A stretch of DNA of 64,000 nucleotides from Streptomyces fodineus (GTDB lineage Bacteria > Actinomycetota > Actinomycetes > Streptomycetales > Streptomycetaceae), in assembly GCF_001735805.1 (NCBI RefSeq), contig NZ_CP017248.1, positions 2,170,001 through 2,234,000 of the forward strand. Direction: 5' to 3'. The position numbers and the translations under genes were made by a program. This document shows positions 45,524-53,633 of this stretch, one piece after another (the stretch's first letter is position 1; each line of letters opens with the position of its first letter). Under the pieces are notes generated by a model. That model worked only from the letters and a program-made list of their open reading frames with translations. It was not told the DNA's origin and searched no databases.

Positions 45524-47367
45524 CGCGGGACCGCCTCCTCGATCAGCAGTTTCGCCGCCGCCGTGATGCCGGCGGCGTCGATGCCGGCCGCGTGCAGCTG
45601 TTCGTCGGGCGCGGCCGAGCCGGGCATGGTGCGCACCGCGAGCCGGACCAGCCGGGGCACGGGCCGTCCGTCGCCGAAGGCCTCCGCGACCGCGTCGCCG
45701 AGGCCGCCCTCGGCGTGGTGGTCCTCCACGGTGAGCAGGCAGCCGGTCTCCTCGGCGGCCCGCCGCAGCGTGCCCACGTCGGCGGGCTTGACGGAGTACA
45801 GGTCGATCACCCGCACCGGGATGCCCTCCTCGGCGAGCCGGTCGGCCGCGGCCAGCGCCTCGGGCACGGTGACCCCGGCCGCGACGACCGTCAGCCGGTC
45901 CTCCTCGCCGGCGCGGAGCGTCTTGCTGCCGCCGACCGGGAACTCCTCCTCGGGGCCGTAGATCACCGGTGTCTTGCCGCGCGAGGTGCGCAGATAGCGG
46001 ACGCCGTCGAGGCCGGCCATGGCCGCGACCAGCCGGGCGGTCTGGTTGGCGTCGCACGGATACAGCACGGTCGCGCCGTACACGGCACGGAACATCGCCA
46101 GGTCCTCCAGACCCATCTGCGAGGGCCCGTCCTGCCCGATCGCGACCCCGGCGTGCGAGCCGACCAGGTTGATGCCGGCACCGCTGATGGACGCCATCCG
46201 CACGAAATCGTGGGCGCGGGTGAGGAACGCGGCGAACGTCGAGGCGTACGGCAGATAGCCCCGCGTGGCCATGCCGACGGCCGCGGCGACCAGCTGCTGC
46301 TCGGCGATGTAGCACTCGAAGAACCGGTCGGGGTGGGCCTTGGCGAACTCCTCGGTGCGGGTGGAGTCGCCGACCTCGCCGTCCAGGGCCACGACATCGC
46401 CGCGGGCGCTGCCGAGCGCGGCGAGGGCCGCGCCGAAGGCGTCCCGGGTCGCGACCTGCTCGCCCGGGTCGTAGCGCGGGAGCTGGAGCACCTCGGTGGT
46501 CAGGTCGCGCAGCGCGGCGGCGGCCGGCGGCTCGCCGACCCGGACGTGCAGCGTGCGCGGTCCGCCGAGCTCGGCGACGGCCGCCTCGGCGTCCGGCAGC
46601 GGCTTGCCGTGGTGGCCCTCGAGGTCCTCGACGGCGGCGACGCCCTTGCCCTTGAGGGTGCGGGCGAGGATCACCACGGGCTGCCCGGTGGTGGACAGCG
46701 CCTCGCCGTAAGCCCGGTCGATCTTGTCGACGTCATGGCCGTCGATCTCGATGGTGTGCCAGCCGAAGGCCTGGAAGCGGCGGGCGTAGGCGTCCAGGTG
46801 GTGGCCGTGCCGGGTGGGGCCGCGCTGGCCGAGCCGGTTGACGTCCACGATGGCAATCAGGTTGTCCAGGTGCTCGTGCCCGGCGTGTTCGGCGGCCTCC
46901 CAGACCGAGCCCTCCGCCAGCTCGCTGTCGCCGCACAGCACCCACACCCGGTAGCCGACGCGGTCCAGGCGCTTGCCGGTGAGGGCGATGCCGACGCCGA
47001 CGGGCAGGCCCTGGCCGAGGGATCCGGTGGCCGTCTCCACCCAGGGCAGCCGCCGGGGCGTCGGGTGTCCTTCGAGCCGGCTGCCCAGCTTGCGGAAGGT
47101 GAGCAGCTCGCCGTCCTCGATGGCACCGGCCGCCTTGTACACGGCGTACAGCAGGGGCGAGGCGTGGCCCTTGGACAGCACGAAACGGTCGTTGGCGGGG
47201 TGTTCGGGGCGTTCGAAGTCGTAGCGCAGATGGCGGGCGAGCAGCACGGCCATCAGATCGGCGGCGGACATCGAGGACGTGGGGTGCCCGGATCCCGCGG
47301 CGGCGGAAGCCCGCACGCTGTCCACACGCAACTGCTGTCCCAGTTCGGCGAGTTCGTCGGCGTTCAT
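45520..47367 (-). CDS. tkt: Transketolase
   Basis: 615 residues, ATG 47367 with AAGGAGACTC. TPP-binding N-terminal part: AAAGSGHPTSSMSAADLMAV, SKGHASPLLYAVYKAAGAIE, TGSLGQGLPVGVGIAL, LCGDSELAEGSVWEAAEHAG and IVDVNRLGQ. Central and C-terminal parts: YIAEQQLVAAAVGMATRGYL (catalytic Glu), GSHAGVAIGQDGPSQMGLED, VEDHHAEGGLGDAV. The layout is one chain, as in classical or animal-type transketolases; it moves two-carbon units in the pentose phosphate pathway. A primary house-keeping copy is probably elsewhere. Confidence 0.88.
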   Translation of the reverse strand: MNADELAELGQQLRVDSVRASAAAGSGHPTSSMSAADLMAVLLARHLRYDFERPEHPANDRFVLSKGHASPLLYAVYKAAGAIEDGELLTFRKLGSRLEGHPTPRRLPWVETATGSLGQGLPVGVGIALTGKRLDRVGYRVWVLCGDSELAEGSVWEAAEHAGHEHLDNLIAIVDVNRLGQRGPTRHGHHLDAYARRFQAFGWHTIEIDGHDVDKIDRAYGEALSTTGQPVVILARTLKGKGVAAVEDLEGHHGKPLPDAEAAVAELGGPRTLHVRVGEPPAAAALRDLTTEVLQLPRYDPGEQVATRDAFGAALAALGSARGDVVALDGEVGDSTRTEEFAKAHPDRFFECYIAEQQLVAAAVGMATRGYLPYASTFAAFLTRAHDFVRMASISGAGINLVGSHAGVAIGQDGPSQMGLEDLAMFRAVYGATVLYPCDANQTARLVAAMAGLDGVRYLRTSRGKTPVIYGPEEEFPVGGSKTLRAGEEDRLTVVAAGVTVPEALAAADRLAEEGIPVRVIDLYSVKPADVGTLRRAAEETGCLLTVEDHHAEGGLGDAVAEAFGDGRPVPRLVRLAVRTMPGSAAPDEQLHAAGIDAAGITAAAKLLIEEAVPR

Positions 47368-47410
47368 GAGTCTCCTTGCACAGAGTCGAAGGGGGTCGCG
47401 GTCCGCGGGA

Positions 47411-48880
47411 TCAGGGGGCGGCGGGGTCCGGGGGGTCGGTGCGCTTGACGGGGCCGGGGGCGGGGTGGTCCCCCCGGCCCCCGCGCCCGGTGGCGGGGGG
47501 TTCGCTCGCGCGTTCCGGTTCGCCCGCCCGTCGCGGCCGTTCCGGCCCGCCCGGCACGCGTGCCAGCTCCGGGGAGGCCGTGTCCAGCGGGACCGACCAG
47601 GACCGTACGAGGCCCAACTGGACGCCCTGGCACGGCAGTACGGCGTCCAGCAGCCAGTCGGCGGCGACCCGGACGCGGTTGCCGGGCAGCGCGGCCAGGT
47701 GGTAGCCACGGGTGACGGCGCCGGCCGCCGGGCCGGACAGCGGGATGCCGAAGGGGTTGGCGGCGGCCCGCATCCCGCCGAGGTCGACCGCGAAACCCAG
47801 GTCGCGATGGCGGTACGGCCGCCGGCGCCGCCCGAGACCTAGCGAGGCGGCCACGTTCTCCCCGGCCACCCGGCCCTGCCGCCACGCGTGCTGGGCCGTC
47901 ATCGGCGTGCTGGGCCAATCCGGGCCTTCGGACCCCCCGTTCCCCGGCCGCTCCAGGTCGGGTACGGCGGCCGCGTCCCCGCAGGCGAACACCTCGGGCC
48001 GGCTCGGCACCCGGAGATAGGGGTCCACGATCAGGCGGCCCCGCTCCAGGGGCTGCCCGACCGCCTCGACCAGCGGATCGGGGCGCACCCCGACACACCA
48101 CACCAGGGTCCGCGAGGCGACGAACTCGCCGTCGGTGAGCAGCACCCCGTCGTGCGTGGCCTCCTTCACCGACGTGCCCATCCGCACGTCGACACCGCGG
48201 GCGCGCAGCACCCGGTCGGCCGTGCGGGACAGCCGCTCGTCCAGCTCCGGCAGCACGCGCTCGGCCACGTCCAGCAGCAGCCAGCGCGGCCGTACGCCGC
48301 CGGGCAGCGGGCCGCGGCGGGCCAGCCGGTCGGTGAGCAGCTGCATGTGCGCGGCGACCTCGGTGCCGGTGTAGCCGGCGCCGACCACCACGAAGGTGCA
48401 CCGGGCGGCGCAGGTCTTCGGGTCGTCCTCCGCGGCGGCGAGTTCCACCTGCCGGGTCACGTGGTCACGCAGATACAGCGCCTCCGGCAGCCCGCGGAAG
48501 CCGTGCGCGTGCTCGGCAACCCCAGGGATGGGCAGCAGCTTGTTGACGCTGCCGACGCACAGCACCAGCCGGTCGTAGCCGAGACTGCCGGCGCCGCCCT
48601 CGGGGTCGGTGTAGTGGACACTGTGCCCGTCGAGGTCGATGTGGTCCGCCTCGCCGAGCACCAGCCGCACCCCGTGCAGGGTGCCCGGCAGTGACACGGT
48701 GACCCTGCGGGCCTCCAGGATGCCCGCGGAGACCTGGGGCAGCAGCGGCAGATACAGGAAGTAGTCGGTCGGGTTCAGCAGGGTGATGTCGGCCCGGTTC
48801 CGGGTCAGGCGGGCCAGTGTGCGCGCAGCCCGGTACCCGGCGAAACCGGCGCCGACGATCACGACATGAGGTCGGCTCAC
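47411..48880 (-). CDS. Type II NADH dehydrogenase-like FAD oxidoreductase
   Basis: 489 residues from GTG 48880 with GGAGGCGC before it. FAD motif PHVVIVGAGFAGYRAARTLA; NAD motif FVVVGAGYTGTEVAAHMQLL; LLPLLPQ active region LNPTDYFLYLPLLPQVSAGI; C-terminal FAD-binding ACGDAAAVPDL. It transfers electrons from NADH to quinones at the membrane without pumping. The last about 60 residues are proline/arginine-rich and unusual. Located beside transketolase, separated by 43 bases. Confidence 0.87.
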   Translation of the reverse strand: MSRPHVVIVGAGFAGYRAARTLARLTRNRADITLLNPTDYFLYLPLLPQVSAGILEARRVTVSLPGTLHGVRLVLGEADHIDLDGHSVHYTDPEGGAGSLGYDRLVLCVGSVNKLLPIPGVAEHAHGFRGLPEALYLRDHVTRQVELAAAEDDPKTCAARCTFVVVGAGYTGTEVAAHMQLLTDRLARRGPLPGGVRPRWLLLDVAERVLPELDERLSRTADRVLRARGVDVRMGTSVKEATHDGVLLTDGEFVASRTLVWCVGVRPDPLVEAVGQPLERGRLIVDPYLRVPSRPEVFACGDAAAVPDLERPGNGGSEGPDWPSTPMTAQHAWRQGRVAGENVAASLGLGRRRRPYRHRDLGFAVDLGGMRAAANPFGIPLSGPAAGAVTRGYHLAALPGNRVRVAADWLLDAVLPCQGVQLGLVRSWSVPLDTASPELARVPGGPERPRRAGEPERASEPPATGRGGRGDHPAPGPVKRTDPPDPAAP

Positions 48881-49097
48881 GGTGCGCCTCCGGCGGTGTG
48901 GCTCGTCCGAGGCTTTCCGCGTAACCGGGGCCGGGGCACCCAAACGCCGGGCGGGTCACCCGTCCGCCGGTCGGAGCACCCGAACGCCGCGCCGCGCCCA
49001 CGGCGTTTCGCCCGCCGGGCGCCGGCTACCCGGCCCGGAACCCGATCGCACCGGACCAGCTCACACCGGACCGGCTTCGCCCGCGCGGAGGTCCTCC

Positions 49098-50054
49098 ATG
49101 CCCGAGTACGGCTATTTTCTGGCGGGCGAGGAGCACGACCCCGCCGCTCTCGTCGAGCAGGCCCGGATGGCCGAGCAGGCCGGCTTCCGGGCGCTGTGGA
49201 TCTCCGACCACTTCCACCCGTGGAACGACGCGCAGGGGCAGAGCCCGTTCGTGTGGTCGGTGATCGGCGCCCTGTCGAAGGCGGTGTCGCTGCCGATCGA
49301 GACGGCGGTCACCTGCCCGACGGTGCGGATGCATCCGGCGGTGACGGCGCAGGCCACGGCGACCAGCGCGGTGCTGACGGAGGGCCGCTTCCGGCTCGGC
49401 GTCGGCACCGGAGAGGCGCTGAACGAGCACATCCTCGGCGACCGCTGGCCGCCGCTGCATGTCCGTCTGGAGATGCTGGAGGAGGCCGTCCAGGTGATGC
49501 GCCGGCTGTTCACCGGCGAGGAGGTCAACCACCGGGGCACGCATTACACCGTGGACAACGCCCGCCTCTACACCGTCCCCGGCGAGCCCGTTCCGATCGA
49601 CATCTCCGGCTTCGGGCCGAAGGCGACGTCGCTCGCCGCCCGGGTGGGCGACGGCTACATCACGATGGCGCCGCAGGAGGCGATGGTCGCGCGGTTCCGC
49701 AAGGGCGGGGGCGGCACGAAGCCGGTCAGCGGCGGGACGAAGGTGTGTTACGGCACCGACCGCGAGGAGTGCGTCCGTACGGTGCATTCGCTCTGGTACA
49801 ACGAGCTGCTGCCCGGCGAGATGGGGCAGGTGCTGCCGGCGCCGCGGCACTTCGAGCAGCTGCACGAGCTGGTGAGCGAGGACATGGTGCGCGAGAAGGT
49901 CGTGTGCGGGGACGATGCCGAGCAGCATGTGTCCGCACTGGCGGCGTTCGCCGATGCCGGGTTCGACCGGGTGTACGTGAATCAGATCAGTGCCGATCAG
50001 CGGGGGTTCTTCGACTTCTACCGGACGAAGGTGCTGCCCCGGCTCGGCGGGTGA
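49098..50054 (+). CDS. F420-dependent LLM-class oxidoreductase
   Basis: 318 residues, ATG 49098 with GCGGAGGTCCTCC. Luciferase-like barrel: MPEYGYFLAGEEHDPAALVE, FRALWISDHFHPWNDAQGQS, VTCPTVRMHPAVTAQATATS, FRLGVGTGEALNEHILGDRW. The SDHFHPW and TGEALNEH motifs match the TIGR03557-type group of F420-dependent glucose-6-phosphate-dehydrogenase-like enzymes. It uses deazaflavin F420 as hydride carrier; substrate unknown. Confidence 0.87.
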   Translation: MPEYGYFLAGEEHDPAALVEQARMAEQAGFRALWISDHFHPWNDAQGQSPFVWSVIGALSKAVSLPIETAVTCPTVRMHPAVTAQATATSAVLTEGRFRLGVGTGEALNEHILGDRWPPLHVRLEMLEEAVQVMRRLFTGEEVNHRGTHYTVDNARLYTVPGEPVPIDISGFGPKATSLAARVGDGYITMAPQEAMVARFRKGGGGTKPVSGGTKVCYGTDREECVRTVHSLWYNELLPGEMGQVLPAPRHFEQLHELVSEDMVREKVVCGDDAEQHVSALAAFADAGFDRVYVNQISADQRGFFDFYRTKVLPRLGG

Positions 50055-50059
50055 GACCA

Positions 50060-50096
50060 GGGGCCGACCCGGGCCTCGGGCCCTGTGGTCGGCCCC
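50060..50096. terminator. Bidirectional terminator hairpin
   Basis: GGGGCCGACC (50060-50069) pairs with GGTCGGCCCC (50087-50096), with an inner GGGCC/GGCCC stem, between the convergent F420 enzyme and holin-X genes. Confidence 0.82.
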
Positions 50097-50111
50097 CGTG
50101 GTCAGGCGTGG

Positions 50112-50531
50112 TCAGGCCCTGTGATCGGGGGTCTGGGGCGGCTCCTTCGGCATCGGCGGATAGGGCAGCCCGAGGCCGCTCGGTGGGCCGGCCGGTGGGG
50201 TGCCGCCGATGACGTGAGCCGGGGGCGAGGGGTGGTGGTGCCTCGGGTGGGCGGCACCGCGGAGCACGAAGGCCACCGCGCCCAGGATCGCCGCCGTGAT
50301 CAGGGCCGCCGCCCAGCCGGGCAGGCCGATCGCCAGGGCGAGGCCCAGCGCCAGGGCCACAGCGGCGCCCGCGTACAGGGCGGCGGCGCCGGACGCGGCG
50401 TAGAGCATGGCGGCGCGGCGCCGCTTGCGGGTCTGCTCGCGCAGCTCGTCGCGTACCGTCTCGCGTGCCACCTGTGCCAGTTCCTCGACGAGGTGCTTGT
50501 CCAGGTGTTCCAGATGTTCGGAACCGTTCAT
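50112..50531 (-). CDS. Phage holin-X-like membrane protein
   Basis: 139 residues. Charged helix first (LDKHLVEELAQVARETVRDE, LREQTRKRRR), then two membrane spans (AAMLYAASGAAALYAGAAVA; GWAAALITAAILGAVAFVLR) and a Pro/His-rich cytoplasmic tail (HPRHHHPSPPAHVIGGTPP). This is the actinobacterial holin-X (PF07332) plan; function is not viral lysis but unknown. ATG 50531. Confidence 0.78.
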   Translation of the reverse strand: MNGSEHLEHLDKHLVEELAQVARETVRDELREQTRKRRRAAMLYAASGAAALYAGAAVALALGLALAIGLPGWAAALITAAILGAVAFVLRGAAHPRHHHPSPPAHVIGGTPPAGPPSGLGLPYPPMPKEPPQTPDHRA

Positions 50532-50611
50532 ACCCTGCGGGTACCCGCCGGGCACAGCCGGTAACACGGGCGCCCTGCACGACCCCGGCCACCCCAACTA
50601 GGCTCTGGCGC

Positions 50612-50959
50612 ATGGAGATTCTGGGCGCCTCGCTGCGTATCTGCGTCGACGACATCGAGACCGCGGTCCCCTTCTACGAGCGTCTGGCCGGCGGCAGAGC
50701 CCAGCGGTTCGAGCGCGGTGGGGTCCAGGTGGCCGCGATCGGCTCCTTTCTGCTGATGAGCGGGCCGGAGGAGGAACTGGAGATCCTGCGGAAGGTGGCG
50801 GCGACCATCGCGGTGAAGGATGTCGAGGAGGCCCACGGGCTGTTGACGGAGCTCGGCGCCCGGATCCTCGCGGGGCCGGTGCCGACACCGGGGGGCCGGA
50901 ATCTTCTCGCGATGCATCCGGACGGGTCGGTCTTCGAGTACGTCGACCAGCGGACCTGA
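50612..50959 (+). CDS. VOC (glyoxalase-like) family protein
   Basis: 115 residues: MEILGASLRICVDDIETAVP then FYERLAGG, and a second half EEAHGLLTELGARILAGPVP, with PDGSVFEYVD at the end. Two beta-alpha-beta-beta-beta units of the vicinal-oxygen-chelate fold. The usual metal histidine and glutamate positions are only partly evident (Glu in VFEYVD). Could be a resistance, dioxygenase or lyase relative. Confidence 0.78.
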   Translation: MEILGASLRICVDDIETAVPFYERLAGGRAQRFERGGVQVAAIGSFLLMSGPEEELEILRKVAATIAVKDVEEAHGLLTELGARILAGPVPTPGGRNLLAMHPDGSVFEYVDQRT

Positions 50960-50968
50960 GCCCGCGGT

Positions 50969-52930
50969 TCAGGCCGGGTCCGGCCGCATCCGGAAGTCGT
51001 GGCCGGCGGGGAGAGGCTCGTCGGTGAGCCGGGACCACAGCCGGCCGAGCACCTCCTCGCCCTCGCGCAGGTCGGCGACCTCGAACCCCGCGTCGAACAC
51101 GGCCCGCGCCTCGCCGTAGCGTCCCTCGGCGAGCAGCAGTTCGGCCTCCAGCAGCCGGAACCGGCCGCGTCGGCGGACGGCGGGCAGCAGCCGGTCCCAC
51201 ACGGCGCGGGCGTCCGCCGTGCGGCGCACCCGGAGCAGCGCCTGCAGGGTTTCCCGGCCGAGCGCGGCCACGGCGGCGGTCCAGGTCTCGCCGTCGTCGC
51301 GCCGCTCGCGGCACAGGTCGTCGAAGGCGTCCGCGTACCGTTCGGCGGCCCGCTGGTGGTGGCCGAAGTCCTGGTCGGCGACGGCCAGGCAGCGCAGCAG
51401 TGGCCAGAGGGACGGGGCGAGCGGGAGGGCGCGCTCCCAGCTGCGGACGGCCTGGGCGCGGTCGCCGGCGTGCCACTGGGCGACGCCGAGGTGGTACTCG
51501 GTGTGCGGGCCGGCCGGGGCGGTCTCCAGCATGTCCCGCCAGTGCGGGGCGACCAGGGTCTCGCCGGGCGGCCGTACCCGGCGCGGCTCGGGCAGGGAGC
51601 CGGTGCGCAGCAGTTCCCGCCAGGGCGCCTGGGCCTCGCCGAGGGTGGCCTCGGGGAACGGGGTGCCGGGCAGCTTCCAGTCGGCGCGCAGCACTTCGAG
51701 CGCGCCCCAGCCGGATCCGGCGGCCAGGATCTCGCCGGGTTCGGTGTCGGCGCACGGCTGCCAGGCCGCGTACGCCTCGTCGACGCGGGCGCGTGGCAGG
51801 GCGGACTCCAGGCGTTCCTCGGCGCCCCGGACGGCCCCGGTCCACTCCCCCGCGGGCGGTGCGTCGAGCGGGCCGTACGCCTCCAGCCAGGACACCTCGC
51901 TCTCGGCCTCCAGGCGGACGTGTTCCAGCTGGGTGCGGGCGAGCCCGGCCTGGATCTCGCAGTAGCCGCCGGTGCCGGGTTCGGTCAGCCACTCCTGCCA
52001 GCGCCGCCCGCCGGGCAGATGGCCCCAGACGAAGAGCTTGCGGCCGCGCAGGGTGTCGGTGGAGGTCTGCACCAGCCCGTGACCGTCGGCGTCCAGCGCG
52101 GCGATCCAGCGGCGGCGGCCGTCCGGCACCTCGTAGAAGTAGTCTGCGGCATAGGGGCTGTTGAGGGGGTGCGTGCGGTCGATGCCGTCGTACGACGGGA
52201 CGGGCACGCGGCGCAAGCGGCGCTCGTAGCCGAAATGCCAGGCCTCCTCGGCGGGGGCCAGGACCCGGCACTCCTCCGGCACTGCGATGTTGGACCACCA
52301 GTAGGCCGGCACCGGCCGCTCGTGCGGGTTGCGGACGCGGACGCCGACGTAGAGGAAGTCGGAGCCGTCGGGCAGCCACAGGTCGACTTGGAACGGCAGG
52401 TCGCGCAGGCGCTCCCACTCCCACAGGCGCAGCATCTCGCCGCCGTCGGGGGCGGGGACGCGGGCGGCGTGCAGGGGTGCGCAGGAGAGGGTGGTGTGGC
52501 CGGTGGCGCCGATGTTCCATTCGATGCCGCCTGAGTACCAGGCGCCGTTGAGGGCGAAGTTGGCCGGCTGGAACACCGGGTTGCGGTAGAGGAGTTCGCG
52601 TCCGGTGGGCAGGTGGAGCAGGGAGGCGATCCGGCCGCCGAGGCCGGGCAGGACGGTGGCCCGCAGCCGGTCGTTCTCGATCACGAGGGCGTCGAGGGCG
52701 CGGGGCTCGCGGGTTCTGTCGTATCCGTCGCGGACGCGGACCGGGAGCAGGCTGCGCAGCGGCTCGTAGCCGAGCTGGCGGGCCATGTCCCCGGGCATGC
52801 CGTCCCGGTCGCGGTCCTCGATGCGGTGGACCTCGTCGAGGGGGCGCAGCGGGGGCAGGGGGTTGTCCGGGCCCAACCGCGCGGCGGGCAGCGTCAGTAC
52901 CTCACGTCGGATCCTCGTCACGATCACCAT
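50969..52930 (-). CDS. DUF5107 protein with TPR-like C-terminus
   Basis: 653 residues. Residues 60-310 match DUF5107, a beta-sandwich like aldose epimerases and sugar-binding galactose-mutarotase folds (DALVIENDRLRATVLPGLGG, GGIEWNIGATGHT, YWWSNIAVPEECRVLAPAEE). Residues 430-640 are helical repeats (HLGVAQWHAGDRAQAVRSWE, AERYADAFDDLCRERRDDGE). Probably carbohydrate-related, with catalytic residues not evident. Start ATG 52930 or the following GTG; no clear RBS. Confidence 0.75.
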   Translation of the reverse strand: MVIVTRIRREVLTLPAARLGPDNPLPPLRPLDEVHRIEDRDRDGMPGDMARQLGYEPLRSLLPVRVRDGYDRTREPRALDALVIENDRLRATVLPGLGGRIASLLHLPTGRELLYRNPVFQPANFALNGAWYSGGIEWNIGATGHTTLSCAPLHAARVPAPDGGEMLRLWEWERLRDLPFQVDLWLPDGSDFLYVGVRVRNPHERPVPAYWWSNIAVPEECRVLAPAEEAWHFGYERRLRRVPVPSYDGIDRTHPLNSPYAADYFYEVPDGRRRWIAALDADGHGLVQTSTDTLRGRKLFVWGHLPGGRRWQEWLTEPGTGGYCEIQAGLARTQLEHVRLEAESEVSWLEAYGPLDAPPAGEWTGAVRGAEERLESALPRARVDEAYAAWQPCADTEPGEILAAGSGWGALEVLRADWKLPGTPFPEATLGEAQAPWRELLRTGSLPEPRRVRPPGETLVAPHWRDMLETAPAGPHTEYHLGVAQWHAGDRAQAVRSWERALPLAPSLWPLLRCLAVADQDFGHHQRAAERYADAFDDLCRERRDDGETWTAAVAALGRETLQALLRVRRTADARAVWDRLLPAVRRRGRFRLLEAELLLAEGRYGEARAVFDAGFEVADLREGEEVLGRLWSRLTDEPLPAGHDFRMRPDPA

Positions 52931-52993
52931 GGAACCCGGCGTGCGCCGAGTCGGCCAGGGGATGCGCCGGTCAGGATTGCGCAAAGGGTGTGT

Positions 52994-53548
52994 TCAGGCA
53001 GGGGTGTTGCGCATCTCGGCGGTCAGCGCCCAGCGTTCGTGGTCGCGCCAGGCGCCGTCGATGTGGAGCATGTCCGGGGAGAACCCCTCCAGCCGGAACC
53101 CGGCGCCGCGCGCCATCGCGACGGAGGCGGTGTTCTCGGGCTGCACGTTGATCTCCAGCCGGTGCAGCCCCAGCGGTCCGAAGGCGTACCCGATGACCAG
53201 GTCGAGTCCCTCGCGCATCAGGCCGCGCCCGGCGGCGTGCGCGAAGGCGCCGTAGCCGAGGGCACCGCACTGGAAGCCGCCACGCACGATGTTGTTGATG
53301 TTGATGAAGCCGGCGATGTCCCCGCCGTCCTTCTCGCACACCAGGAACCCGGCCTTGGTCGGGTCCTCGATCAGCCGGCCCGCGTAGGCGGTGTAGGCCT
53401 CGTCGGTGTCCGGCGGGAACAGCCAGGGCCGGTGCAGGTCCTTGCTCTCGCGGGTCCGCGCGGTGAACTCCGGGCCGTCCTCGAGGGTGAAGTGCCGGAT
53501 GGCGACGCGGGGGCCCTCGGCGAGGTAGTGGGGTGCGGTGTGCGGCAT
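52994..53548 (-). CDS. GNAT-family N-acetyltransferase (RimJ/RimL-like)
   Basis: 184 residues. Motif A and B of the fold: GDIAGFININNIVRGGFQCG, LGYGAFAHAAGRGLMREGLD (acetyl-CoA pyrophosphate loop) and LHRLEINVQPENTASVAMAR. These proteins acetylate N-terminal or small-molecule amines. Target unknown. ATG 53548, 85 bases from the divergent-looking CocE gene end. Confidence 0.85.
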   Translation of the reverse strand: MPHTAPHYLAEGPRVAIRHFTLEDGPEFTARTRESKDLHRPWLFPPDTDEAYTAYAGRLIEDPTKAGFLVCEKDGGDIAGFININNIVRGGFQCGALGYGAFAHAAGRGLMREGLDLVIGYAFGPLGLHRLEINVQPENTASVAMARGAGFRLEGFSPDMLHIDGAWRDHERWALTAEMRNTPA

Positions 53549-53592
53549 CCAGTCAGCTTACGGCGCCCCCGTCGGTGCCGTCTCGTGAAAAA

Positions 53593-53631
53593 CGGCCCGG
53601 TCGGGGGCGTGGCGGGCGGCGCCCCGGGCCG
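53593..53631 (-). terminator. Terminator after the S15-type hydrolase
   Basis: CGGCCCGG (53593-53600) pairs with CCGGGCCG (53624-53631) around a 23-base loop, just 3' of the hydrolase stop at 53634. A long loop makes this a moderate candidate. Confidence 0.45.
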
Positions 53632-53633
53632 GT